A DNA stretch of 30,606 nucleotides. Origin: RGEC01 sp964626685. Its GTDB lineage: Bacteria > Bacteroidota > Bacteroidia > NS11-12g > UBA955. The position numbers were made by a program, and so were the translations under genes. Of the stretch, positions 23,626-30,377 are shown piece after piece (the stretch's first letter is position 1; each line of letters opens with the position of its first letter). The stretch is from positions 1 through 30,606 of the forward strand of contig CAZVJY010000021.1 in assembly GCA_964626685.1 (NCBI GenBank), in the 5' to 3' direction. Below the pieces are notes generated by a model, which searched no databases, was not told where the DNA came from, and was given only the letters and a program-made list of their open reading frames with translations.

Positions 23626-24603
23626 ATGGGCATTACGGTATCGTCGCTTAAGGAGCCTATTTCCGCTGAACTGGAGCTGTTTGAAAAACAATTCCGGGGA
23701 AGTATGAAAACGTCTGTTCCCCTGCTTGATACCATCATGAACTACATTGTTCGCCGCAAAGGCAAGCAGGTAAGGCCTATGTTTGTGCTTTACAGCGCTT
23801 CTTTGTTTTCCGAAATCGGCGAAAGAACCTACAGGGGAGCAGCCTTGGTGGAACTGCTTCACACGGCAACCCTTGTGCATGATGATGTGGTAGATGACAG
23901 CTATGAGAGACGGGGTTTTTTTAGCATCAATGCTTTGTGGAAGAACAAAATAGCTGTACTGGTGGGCGATTTTTTGCTTTCAAAAGGGCTTTTGCTTTCC
24001 GTGGAGCACAAGGATTATGACTTGCTCGAAATCGTGTCCAATGCCGTTCGCGAAATGAGTGAGGGCGAACTGTTGCAGCTGGAACGCTCGCGTTTTATGG
24101 ATGTTACAGAAGAAGTGTATTTTGAAATCATCCGTAAAAAAACCGCCAGCCTCATTGCCTCCTGTTGCTCTATTGGTGCGGCTTCTGCCGGACAAGATGC
24201 ACAAACTGTGGAAGAAATGCGCCACTTCGGCGAATTGATAGGACTTGCCTTTCAGATACGCGATGATTTATTTGATTTCGGCGACAATAAATCCGGAAAG
24301 CCTGCCGGCATTGATATTAAGGAGAAAAAACTCACCCTGCCTGTTATTCATGCTTTTTCAAAGGCATCCGGAAGTGAAGTGCGCAGCATCAAGCGGTTAA
24401 TCCGAAGCAAAACTCCGGATAAACAAAAAATACGCGAAGTGGTGGCTTTTATTGAAAAATATGGCGGCCTCGACTATGCGCGGCAACGCATGCTTGCCCT
24501 GCGGGATGAAGCCTTTGAAATTCTGAACCGTGCGGCAAAGCCCACGCCTTACCGCGAACATTTGCGAAATCTGGTTACTTTTGTGATTGAAAGGGAAAGC
24601 TAA
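23626..24603 (+). CDS. Trans-polyprenyl diphosphate synthase
   Basis: Elongates allylic diphosphates with isopentenyl diphosphate. 325 aa from ATG 23626 (MGITVSSLKEPISAELELFEKQF), the position where homologues begin; ATG 23617 is also possible. KGKQVRPMFVLYSA holds the substrate-binding lysine and arginine. The first aspartate-rich motif is HDDVVDDSYERRG (about 98) and the second is QIRDDLFDFGD (about 220). The family includes octaprenyl/solanesyl synthases for menaquinone and geranylgeranyl synthases. Chain length depends on residues before the first motif (LLHTATLVHDD, small side chains), which argues for a long product, but this is not certain. The biotin carrier and GT39 genes follow with minimal gaps. 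Confidence 0.88.
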   Translation: MGITVSSLKEPISAELELFEKQFRGSMKTSVPLLDTIMNYIVRRKGKQVRPMFVLYSASLFSEIGERTYRGAALVELLHTATLVHDDVVDDSYERRGFFSINALWKNKIAVLVGDFLLSKGLLLSVEHKDYDLLEIVSNAVREMSEGELLQLERSRFMDVTEEVYFEIIRKKTASLIASCCSIGAASAGQDAQTVEEMRHFGELIGLAFQIRDDLFDFGDNKSGKPAGIDIKEKKLTLPVIHAFSKASGSEVRSIKRLIRSKTPDKQKIREVVAFIEKYGGLDYARQRMLALRDEAFEILNRAAKPTPYREHLRNLVTFVIERES

Positions 24604-24605
24604 TT

Positions 24606-25097
24606 ATGAAAGCCATTATACAGGGACAGGAAACCGCACTTGAGCAACTGGATGGGACATGGAAACCCAAAAACAACCCGGAAGCAACCCTTACCGCACT
24701 GCCCGATGGCCGTTTGCTGCTGCATGTGGGCAGCCGCGTGTTTACCGCCCGCCTGCTGGAAATGAACAGCGCAGAAAAAACCCTAATGCTTTCGCTGAAT
24801 GGCAAATCTGTTTCGGTAACCCTGAAAGAGCCACTGGATGATCTGTTGCACTCCATGGGCCTGGATAAAATGGCTGCAGCCAAGGTTTCACATGTGAAAG
24901 CGCCTATGCCCGGACTGGTACTGAATGTGCTGGTGGAACCCGGACAGGAAGTGAAAAAAGGCGATAAATTGCTGGTGCTGGAAGCCATGAAAATGGAGAA
25001 TATTATTAAGGCCGCAGGCGATGGCAAGGTGGGTAGAATAGCGGTGGAAAAAGGACAAGCGGTGGATAAAAACCAAACGCTGATTGAGTTTGAGTAA
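24606..25097 (+). CDS. Biotin carboxyl carrier protein (acyl-CoA or pyruvate carboxylase type)
   Basis: 163 aa. The C-terminal biotinyl domain (about 90-163) has KAPMPGLVLNVLVEPGQEVKKGDKLLVLEAMKMENIIKA; the lysine in EAMKMEN is the biotinylation site. The N-terminal half (MKAIIQGQETALEQLDGTWKPK, VFTARLLEMN) resembles the BT-type domain seen ahead of the carrier domain in the alpha chains of propionyl/acetyl-CoA carboxylases. A biotin carboxylase and carboxyltransferase are needed but are not adjacent. The start is 2 bases after the polyprenyl synthase stop. Its end overlaps the next gene by 14 bases. Confidence 0.88.
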   Translation: MKAIIQGQETALEQLDGTWKPKNNPEATLTALPDGRLLLHVGSRVFTARLLEMNSAEKTLMLSLNGKSVSVTLKEPLDDLLHSMGLDKMAAAKVSHVKAPMPGLVLNVLVEPGQEVKKGDKLLVLEAMKMENIIKAAGDGKVGRIAVEKGQAVDKNQTLIEFE

Positions 25098-26592
25098 AAC
25101 CACCACAGGAAATCCATCAACGGGAAAGGTTTCTCCAACCCGTATTTTTTATGTTATCCTCGGAATCTATCTCCTTTTTGGATTTATCAACCTGGATGTA
25201 ATCCCTATACCCTGGCTTGACGAAGCCGCATGCCTGGAGCCGGCAGTACTTTGGCAAAGAACAGGGCATTATACCAGCAAAGCCTGGCCCACGCCGGGCA
25301 CAGAACAAATCTTTCTGAGCTATCCGCCCGGCATTATGATGCTGCACAGGCTTACGCTGTCTGTATTTCCGGCTGATGTATTCTGGGTGAGGCTGCCGTT
25401 TTTGTTGCTTCACACAGGCGCAATTTGGCTGTTGTTCAGGGTTTTTACACGGAACCTTCAGCTGGATGCCCGCTGGGCAGCGTTGCTGTGCCTGTATTTT
25501 TTGTTCGATAAGGCCGTTTTTGAAATCAGCCGTTCGGTGCGCAGCGAGGTCGTTGAAGTGGCTCTGCTGGTGGCATGGATGGCGGTTTATACCCGTGTAA
25601 AACCCATTCGCAAAGGCTTACAGGCATTTCTACTCGGTTTGCTGTGCGGTGCCATGCTGCTCACCCACCTGAAGTTGTGGCCGATAGTGGCTGTTTTGTC
25701 CTTGTGGTATGCCTGGCAGGAATTTACCAATGCAAGATTGGTGGGTTATGCACTGGGTATAGCCTCGCTGCCATTGTGTTTTCTGGTTTTCATTGATTTT
25801 AGGGTTACTGAACTCTACACCCAGTTATTTCAACATAGCATGGAGCACACTGCAGGCGGTGGTTTGCATGTACGGATCTACAATTATTTCATCGGGCGGT
25901 TTTATCCCGTATACAAAGAACAACCCTGGCTGCCACTGTTGCATGGCTGGGTAACGTGGCTGGCTTGGAAACAGTTTCGTGCGCAACCCAAACAGGCTTT
26001 GCCCGCCGCTGTGTGGCTCTTTGCAGGCTTGGTGTGGCTGTTGTTTCTGGGGCCGTATTACCGCTATTTTTTGCCCATGTATGCGGTGGGGTTGTGGGTC
26101 GTGGCGCAATGGATCAGGGAACAAAACATCCGCTTTCCCAATTTGCGTCGCTGGTATATTTGGCCTTTGGTGGCGATGATGCTTTTTCCCTTTGTTTCCC
26201 GCCATGTGCTGGGATTCATACAGCGTCCGGAGCGCGACCCCAAAGCAGCGTTGCAGTTCCTTGAATCGCAGGTTCCCAAACAAGGAAAAATTCTGTTATA
26301 TGGCAATGAAATCGGCCTGTATTATGCAGCAAAGCATCCCAACGTGGATTTCACGCACATCACTTCGCCCGATCATTTTGGGTTTGGTGAATATGACAGC
26401 ATCTATTTTCTCACAGACGTCCCGCACCCTGAATTACAGATGAAAGCCATTTACCAGCCCAAACTATATGCCCTTGCGGACTGGATGTATGCCCTGGGCC
26501 GCGGCGGTACGTTTGCCAATATGCGTTTGTATGTTATCCGAAGCGAGGCAGAGTGGAAGTCAGTGGCTAAGCCGTTTTACGGGTGGGATTGA
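25084..26592 (+). CDS. Membrane glycosyltransferase, GT39/ArnT-like
   Basis: 502 aa with about ten to twelve hydrophobic helices. First helix: RIFYVILGIYLLFGFI; then LDVIPIPWLDEAACLEPAVLW, whose D-E pair matches the catalytic acid motif of the PMT/ArnT/GT39 family in the first periplasmic loop. A soluble C-terminal part (about 400-502, with LLYGNEIGLYYAAKHP) resembles the periplasmic domain of these lipid-linked sugar transferases. It would use a polyprenyl-phosphate sugar donor, which fits its place after a polyprenyl synthase gene, but this is inference. The start is a TTG at 25084 inside the biotin carrier gene; no ATG is available near the first helix. Confidence 0.8.
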   Translation: MSLSKTTTGNPSTGKVSPTRIFYVILGIYLLFGFINLDVIPIPWLDEAACLEPAVLWQRTGHYTSKAWPTPGTEQIFLSYPPGIMMLHRLTLSVFPADVFWVRLPFLLLHTGAIWLLFRVFTRNLQLDARWAALLCLYFLFDKAVFEISRSVRSEVVEVALLVAWMAVYTRVKPIRKGLQAFLLGLLCGAMLLTHLKLWPIVAVLSLWYAWQEFTNARLVGYALGIASLPLCFLVFIDFRVTELYTQLFQHSMEHTAGGGLHVRIYNYFIGRFYPVYKEQPWLPLLHGWVTWLAWKQFRAQPKQALPAAVWLFAGLVWLLFLGPYYRYFLPMYAVGLWVVAQWIREQNIRFPNLRRWYIWPLVAMMLFPFVSRHVLGFIQRPERDPKAALQFLESQVPKQGKILLYGNEIGLYYAAKHPNVDFTHITSPDHFGFGEYDSIYFLTDVPHPELQMKAIYQPKLYALADWMYALGRGGTFANMRLYVIRSEAEWKSVAKPFYGWD

Positions 26593-26629
26593 ACCAGCAG
26601 CAGAGATGGCCACACGGCACTGTCGCACT

Positions 26630-27169
26630 TTAGTTCAGTTGCACATCTTCCGGCGCATTTCCCAGATGCCTGAAATCGGGTCCCAGCCTTGAAAGGGCTG
26701 TTTTCCAAAGATTTTCAGTTTCTGAAAACACATCTTCCGGCAGGGCAGGGGCCACAATCCAGCTTTTTTGTTCCAGTTCGCCTTGCAGCTGACCCGGGCC
26801 CCAGCCGCTGTATCCCACGAAGTATTTCACACGTCCATGCAGCAAATCCTCGTTATTCAAAAACTTCAGCATCTCAAAATCACCGCCCCAGTAAAGACCC
26901 GGCATGACAGGTTCAGCACCTTCCAGTTCTTCATGCTGGTGCAGAAACATCATGCTGTCGCGGGATACGGGGCCACCCAGAAAGACAGGTGCTTCGGTTT
27001 GCAGGTCATCAAACAAATCCTGAATATGCAAGTCTCCAGGTTGATTTAAAACCAGTCCCACACTGCCTTGCGGGTTGTGCTCGGTAATCAGTACCACACT
27101 GCGGTAAAAATGGGGATCGGGTAAGAATGGCTCAGAGATGAGCAGGCAGCCTTTTTTAACGGGAAACAT
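26630..27169 (-). CDS. yqgE: YqgE/AlgH-family protein
   Basis: 179 aa, UPF0301 family, whose role is not firmly known. Typical features: KKGCLLISEPFLPDPHFYRSVVLITEHNPQGSVGLVLNQP at the N-terminus, VFLGGPVSRDSMMFLHQ, then KYFVGYSGWGPGQLQGELEQKSWIVAP. These match the family along the whole length, and no motif is missing. The start is at 27169 (ATG followed by FPVKKGC); a possible -7 element TATTTTCG lies at 27180-27187. It is convergent with the GT39 gene and divergent from the MFS transporter gene. Confidence 0.92.
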   Translation of the reverse strand: MFPVKKGCLLISEPFLPDPHFYRSVVLITEHNPQGSVGLVLNQPGDLHIQDLFDDLQTEAPVFLGGPVSRDSMMFLHQHEELEGAEPVMPGLYWGGDFEMLKFLNNEDLLHGRVKYFVGYSGWGPGQLQGELEQKSWIVAPALPEDVFSETENLWKTALSRLGPDFRHLGNAPEDVQLN

Positions 27170-27179
27170 ATTTGCACTG

Positions 27180-27187
27180 CGAAAATA
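27180..27187 (-). promoter_or_regulatory. Possible -7 element of yqgE
   Basis: TATTTTCG on the minus strand has one mismatch to TAnnTTTG, 10 bases before the start codon. Confidence 0.35.
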
Positions 27188-27280
27188 GATGGTTTAATAG
27201 GAGACTGTTGCAGTCTGCATGAAGCAACGCAATGCCATTCCTGAATTATAACATCAAACTTTTAACCCATCCACCCGCAA

Positions 27281-27300
27281 GGACAGGTCACGACCTGACC
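27281..27300. repeat. Palindromic element upstream of the MFS gene
   Basis: GGACAGGTCACGACCTGACC: arms CAGGTC/GACCTG around AC, and after one mismatch GG/CC, giving nine-base arms. It lies where the -33 region of the MFS promoter would be. It is either an operator or a member of a dispersed palindromic repeat family. Confidence 0.45.
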
Positions 27301-27310
27301 CTAAAAAAGG

Positions 27311-27318
27311 TATCTTTG
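27311..27318 (+). promoter_or_regulatory. -7 element of the MFS transporter gene
   Basis: TATCTTTG is an exact match and ends 5 bases before the ATG at 27324. Confidence 0.5.
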
Positions 27319-27323
27319 AAAAT

Positions 27324-28511
27324 ATGTCCCCCATCACACGCAGTATATGGGTGCTTTCGCTGGTGAGCCTGTTTACCGACATGGCCTCCGACATGCTCTA
27401 CCCCGTGATGCCCGCCTACCTCCGCAGCATCGGATTCAGCGTGGCCTTTATCGGGTTGCTCGAGGGTATTGCAGAAGCAGCCGCCGGGCTCAGCAAGGGC
27501 TACTTTGGCTACTGGAGCGATATGAGCGGAAAACGCCTGCCCTTTGTGCGTCTTGGATATGCCCTCAGCGCGCTTTCCAAGCCCCTGATGGCCGCTATGG
27601 CATACCCGGTATGGGTTTTCTGCGTGCGCACCCTGGACAGGCTGGGAAAAGGCATGCGCACCGGCGCCCGCGACGCCATTCTGGCCGATGCCTCCACCGA
27701 CGGCAACCGCGGTAAGGTTTTTGGGTTTCACCGCAGCATGGACACCGTAGGCGCCGCCCTGGGACCGGCCCTGGCCCTGATATGGCTCTACTTCCGCCCC
27801 GGCGATTATATACCCCTGTTTTTCATCGCTTTTTTGCCGGGCATGGTCTCGGTGCTATTACTATTCACCCTCAAAGAACAAAACGGCCTTACACCGCAGG
27901 GGAAAACCGTCACCTTCAGCGACAGCCTGAAATGGCTGAAAAGCGCCACCCCTGCCTACCGCAGCCTGTTGTTGGGTTTACTGCTTTTTGCGGCCATCAA
28001 CAGCTCGGAGATTTTTCTGCTGCTGCGTGCCAAAGACCTGGGCATGAGCGATGCCGGCGTGGTGGGACTCTACATTTTCTACAACCTCATTTTCGCGCTG
28101 CTGGCCTATCCGCTGGGCCGTTTGTCCGATACCGTTGGCATGAAACGCATATTCCTGCTGGGCCTGTTGTTGTTTGCCCTCACCTACCTGGGCATGGCGC
28201 TGCTAAGCTCCACCGCTGCCATCATCGCCTTGTTCTTTGTGTATGGCGGTTTTGCGGCCGCCACGGATGGACTTGCCAAGGCGTGGATCAGCAAGGTTTG
28301 TGGGCCTCGAGAAAAGGCTGTGGGGCTGGGCACCTTTGCCGGTTTGCAGAGTTTATCGCTGCTGCTGGCCAGCGTATGGGCGGGACTGCTGTGGGATTTC
28401 ACGGGCCCCATGATGGTGTTTCTGATCACCGCCGGACTTACCGTGCCGGTGGGGTTGTATTTTGTGGTGGGGGTGAGGGAGTCTGTTGTAAATAATAGCT
28501 CTAAATTCTGA
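27324..28511 (+). CDS. MFS transporter
   Basis: 395-aa membrane carrier with about twelve helices. MSPITRSIWVLSLVSLFTDMASDMLYPVMPAYLRSIGFS begins helix 1. The loop between helices 2 and 3 has GYWSDMSGKRLPF, the MFS A-like motif, and helix 4 has RTLDRLGKGMRTGARDAILAD. The second half starts near residue 210 (YRSLLLGLLLFAAINSSEIFLLLRAKDLGMSD) and repeats the motif in YPLGRLSDTVGMKR. The substrate is unknown; these features are shared by many Bacteroidota efflux-type carriers. The gene is more GC-rich than its neighbours. A possible operator at 27281-27300 overlaps its promoter. Confidence 0.9.
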   Translation: MSPITRSIWVLSLVSLFTDMASDMLYPVMPAYLRSIGFSVAFIGLLEGIAEAAAGLSKGYFGYWSDMSGKRLPFVRLGYALSALSKPLMAAMAYPVWVFCVRTLDRLGKGMRTGARDAILADASTDGNRGKVFGFHRSMDTVGAALGPALALIWLYFRPGDYIPLFFIAFLPGMVSVLLLFTLKEQNGLTPQGKTVTFSDSLKWLKSATPAYRSLLLGLLLFAAINSSEIFLLLRAKDLGMSDAGVVGLYIFYNLIFALLAYPLGRLSDTVGMKRIFLLGLLLFALTYLGMALLSSTAAIIALFFVYGGFAAATDGLAKAWISKVCGPREKAVGLGTFAGLQSLSLLLASVWAGLLWDFTGPMMVFLITAGLTVPVGLYFVVGVRESVVNNSSKF

Positions 28512-28517
28512 AAATAT

Positions 28518-28537
28518 ACTCGGTGAAGTTTCCGAGT
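28518..28537 (+). terminator. Hairpin after the MFS transporter gene
   Basis: ACTCGG (28518-28523) pairs with CCGAGT (28532-28537), loop TGAAGTTT, 7 bases after the stop. There is no T-run, so it is a weak or rho-assisted terminator at best. Confidence 0.3.
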
Positions 28538-28590
28538 GTAATGCGTTAATTGATGATGGAGATGTAATGGTCCAGGGTCATGGGTTCACG

Positions 28591-28606
28591 AATTACAGGT
28601 GTAATT
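28591..28606. repeat. Perfect inverted repeat in noncoding sequence
   Basis: AATTACAGGTGTAATT: seven-base arms around GG. No promoter motif or gene is close enough to assign it. Confidence 0.35.
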
Positions 28607-28698
28607 TATGAACGGAAAAGGGGATGGGCAAGGTTTTTTGGGGGGGATTAGCAATGGTTTATGTAGTAGCAGATTTCGGAGCACAAAACTATTAACCT

Positions 28699-28774
28699 GC
28701 ATAACGCTTGAATAGAAGCACAAAGCTCCAAGTTTGAACCTCACCCCGCCTGACGCAAAACCCGTGTTATGGGC
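28699..28774 (-). repeat. attC-like site at the 3' end of the ATPase segment
   Basis: Read on the minus strand, it begins GCCCATAAC (28774-28766) just after the ATPase stop and ends GCGTTATGC (28707-28699). CATAAC at one end pairs with GTTATG at the other, as the R'' and R' boxes do, and GTTATGC fits the integron core GTTRRRY at six of seven positions. The span of 76 bases is within the usual attC range. Inner L boxes are not clear, so the call is tentative. Confidence 0.4.
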
Positions 28775-30078
28775 AGCTTTTTTATTTGTCAAATTTCCAA
28801 GTCCTAAGTCTAGCATAAACTTTAAAAACGGGGTCAGTAAATCTGTAATATTGTTCTCTGAGTTTTATTAAAACACCAATACTACCGTCTTGTGGTTGAG
28901 TTAACTCTCGCATTAATTGTGAAGGATTCGTCACCCCTAAATCTTTTGTATTACTATATACCGGCTCAGAAAATATTTCATCATTATTATCCTCGGCAAA
29001 AAACTTGAGCAGTAATTCACGCTGTGGAGATTCCTTAACTGCTGAATGATAAATTTCTTCATAAATAGTAGTTAGTCGACCTTGTGAAATACTATGTTTA
29101 ATAGCTGTAATATCACTTAACTCAACTTTTGTTTTGCCAAAATCAAAAGCGTTTAAAAAAGCTTGTTTGCCGAGTAGATGAACGAAATATGGAAATCCTT
29201 CAGCACTATTTACAATTTCATCAGCTGCTTCATTTGTAAATGTTATCTTGTTGTTTATGAAATGTTCTGCTCTTTTGAGAATCCCTTTCATTTCTTCGGT
29301 AGGCATTTTATCTACTAAAATTGGACTTATTTGTCTTCCAATTGAGGTATGGCCTTCGATTAGTTCAGTTACTGTATTGGCAATTCCGCTAACTGCAAAT
29401 TTTATATAATCATCTGAACAGGTTTTAATCAACGATCCAAAATCAGATTTGTCTTTAAGGGTATCAAATTCATCAATTACTATAAGTAACCCTGTTTTGT
29501 CTTGGTTATCTTTTTTTACAGTGCCCAATAATTGCTTAAACTGCTGAATTAAGTCATCTGTTAGTATAGTTTTATAAGTCACATCTTCTTGACCACCAGC
29601 TCCTATTTTTAATCCAAATAATCCACCAGAGCCACCAGCTTTAAATGATTCTTTAATATTCTCAATTTTCTTGTCACCTGCAGATGTCATTGAAAGTAAG
29701 CCACCACTATTGTTGTCGCCAAAAATTAGTCTTTTAACGATGTCTGCTGTATTCTTGGTGAAACTGTCACAAGATGTATAGAGTGTTAAATAATTAAGTC
29801 CACTTTTTGGTATAAACCTGTCTAGGTTCAGCGATTTGGCTAAAGTTCTATCACCTTCCGCAATTAAAATAATTTGTTTCGCAATCGATGATTTTCCAAC
29901 TCCCCTTAAACCATGTATTGCTAAAAATGATCCTTTGTCTGAGAGGGCTAAAATTGAGTTTTTAATTTCTTCATGTCTGCCCACAAAAAAGTCAGGAGAG
30001 TTAATTTCTCTAGCAGGACTAAATGCGTTTTGAATTTTTTCTATATCCATTGGTTTGTCATTTTAAAGTTGCCCACAA
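28705..30078 (-). mobile_element. Candidate integron-type gene cassette carrying the AAA ATPase
   Basis: If the boundaries are the G/TT crossover points of the two GTT boxes on the minus strand, the segment is 1374 bases. It holds one promoterless gene ending just before an attC-like site. Its first bases (TTGTGGGC) complement the GCCCATAAC near its end with one wobble, as required when a cassette closes into a circle. The segment is visibly richer in A and T than the flanks. No integrase is in the window, so a non-integron insertion remains possible. Confidence 0.4.
28782..30050 (-). CDS. ORC/Cdc6-like AAA ATPase, horizontally acquired, function unknown
   Basis: 422 aa. It opens with FSPAREINSPDFFVGRHEEIKNSILAL, the lead-in of ORC/archaeal-type P-loop ATPases. 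Walker A is GLRGVGKSS (about 46-54); Walker B is LLIVIDEFD (about 185-193). A sensor-like FAVSGIANT follows. A Gly/Ser-rich insert (about 115-150, GDNNSGGLLSM to LFGLKIGAGGQ) separates the two Walker motifs. The region after about 290 (AEGFPYFVHLLGKQAF) is the helical lid. The end (LREQYYRFTDPVFKVYARLRTW) looks like the winged-helix tail of these ATPases. No nuclease or effector domain is visible. It has no close -7 element, is AT-rich compared with its neighbours, and lies between cassette-like ends. Confidence 0.82.
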   Translation of the reverse strand: MDIEKIQNAFSPAREINSPDFFVGRHEEIKNSILALSDKGSFLAIHGLRGVGKSSIAKQIILIAEGDRTLAKSLNLDRFIPKSGLNYLTLYTSCDSFTKNTADIVKRLIFGDNNSGGLLSMTSAGDKKIENIKESFKAGGSGGLFGLKIGAGGQEDVTYKTILTDDLIQQFKQLLGTVKKDNQDKTGLLIVIDEFDTLKDKSDFGSLIKTCSDDYIKFAVSGIANTVTELIEGHTSIGRQISPILVDKMPTEEMKGILKRAEHFINNKITFTNEAADEIVNSAEGFPYFVHLLGKQAFLNAFDFGKTKVELSDITAIKHSISQGRLTTIYEEIYHSAVKESPQRELLLKFFAEDNNDEIFSEPVYSNTKDLGVTNPSQLMRELTQPQDGSIGVLIKLREQYYRFTDPVFKVYARLRTWKFDK

Positions 30079-30116
30079 CACTCTCATACCCGCTTCTTCA
30101 CCCCGCCTAAAACCCC
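30071..30116 (-). repeat. attC-like half-site upstream of the ATPase
   Basis: On the minus strand GGGGTTTTAGGCGGGGTGA (30116-30098) is followed, after 18 bases, by GTTGTGGGC (30079-30071). The first part resembles the downstream site, where GTTTT and AGGCGGGGTGA are separated by five extra bases. A partner R'' box beyond 30116 was not found, so only half of a site is visible. Confidence 0.35.
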
Positions 30117-30165
30117 AAATCGGTGAGCCATCCCAGCGCCTATGTTCATTTCAACGGTCCCCACC

Positions 30166-30288
30166 TCACACCCTCCCTTTCTGCTCTTTCAGCGCGGTGC
30201 ACAGCTCCTTAAACTTTTTGTATTCCATGGTTGACATTTGGTAGCGTTGGTCCAGCGTTTCTTTGGGTAAGTTGGTTTCAATAGCCAT
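30166..30288 (-). CDS. Small protein of 40 aa, unknown function
   Basis: Short ORF from the ATG at 30288: MAIETNLPKETLDQRY, then QMSTMEYKKFKELC and a basic end (KEQKGRV). Predicted to be charged and helical, with one cysteine and no membrane segment. The frame is open further upstream, but a complete promoter (TAATTTTG at 30301-30308 with TTG 20 bases before) lies in that extension, so 30288 is the start. That promoter, with an operator-like palindrome, is the main reason for believing the gene. It is on the same strand as the ATPase and 115 bases upstream of it, so its transcript may also supply the ATPase. I do not recognise the sequence. Confidence 0.5.
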   Translation of the reverse strand: MAIETNLPKETLDQRYQMSTMEYKKFKELCTALKEQKGRV

Positions 30289-30300
30289 AGTTAAGGTTAA

Positions 30301-30331
30301 CAAAATTATACGATATATATCGTTTATACAA
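30301..30331 (-). promoter_or_regulatory. Complete promoter with a palindrome filling the spacer
   Basis: On the minus strand: TTG (30331-30329), a 20-base spacer, TAATTTTG (30308-30301). The spacer contains the perfect palindrome ACGATATATATCGT (30310-30323). A protein bound there would block RNA polymerase, so repression is the simplest reading. Confidence 0.6.
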
Positions 30332-30377
30332 GCAATAAAGATAAAAAAATTATCAAAAAGACAACAAAACGAGCATA

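Noticed and set aside
26582..26595. A tRNA T-arm-like stretch on the minus strand (GGTTCAATCCCACC)
   Set aside because: It lies across the end of the GT39 coding sequence, the stem pairs imperfectly, and no acceptor, D or anticodon arms are present around it.
28586..28816. A 76-codon frame on the minus strand overlapping the ATPase 3' end
   Set aside because: It runs through the attC-like site and overlaps the ATPase in another frame, without a family match or promoter.
28741..30108. TCACCCCGCCT at 28741-28751 and 30098-30108 as a transposon target-site duplication
   Set aside because: The 11-base repeats lie inside longer related sequences and do not abut inverted terminal repeats or a transposase; attC-like homology explains them better.
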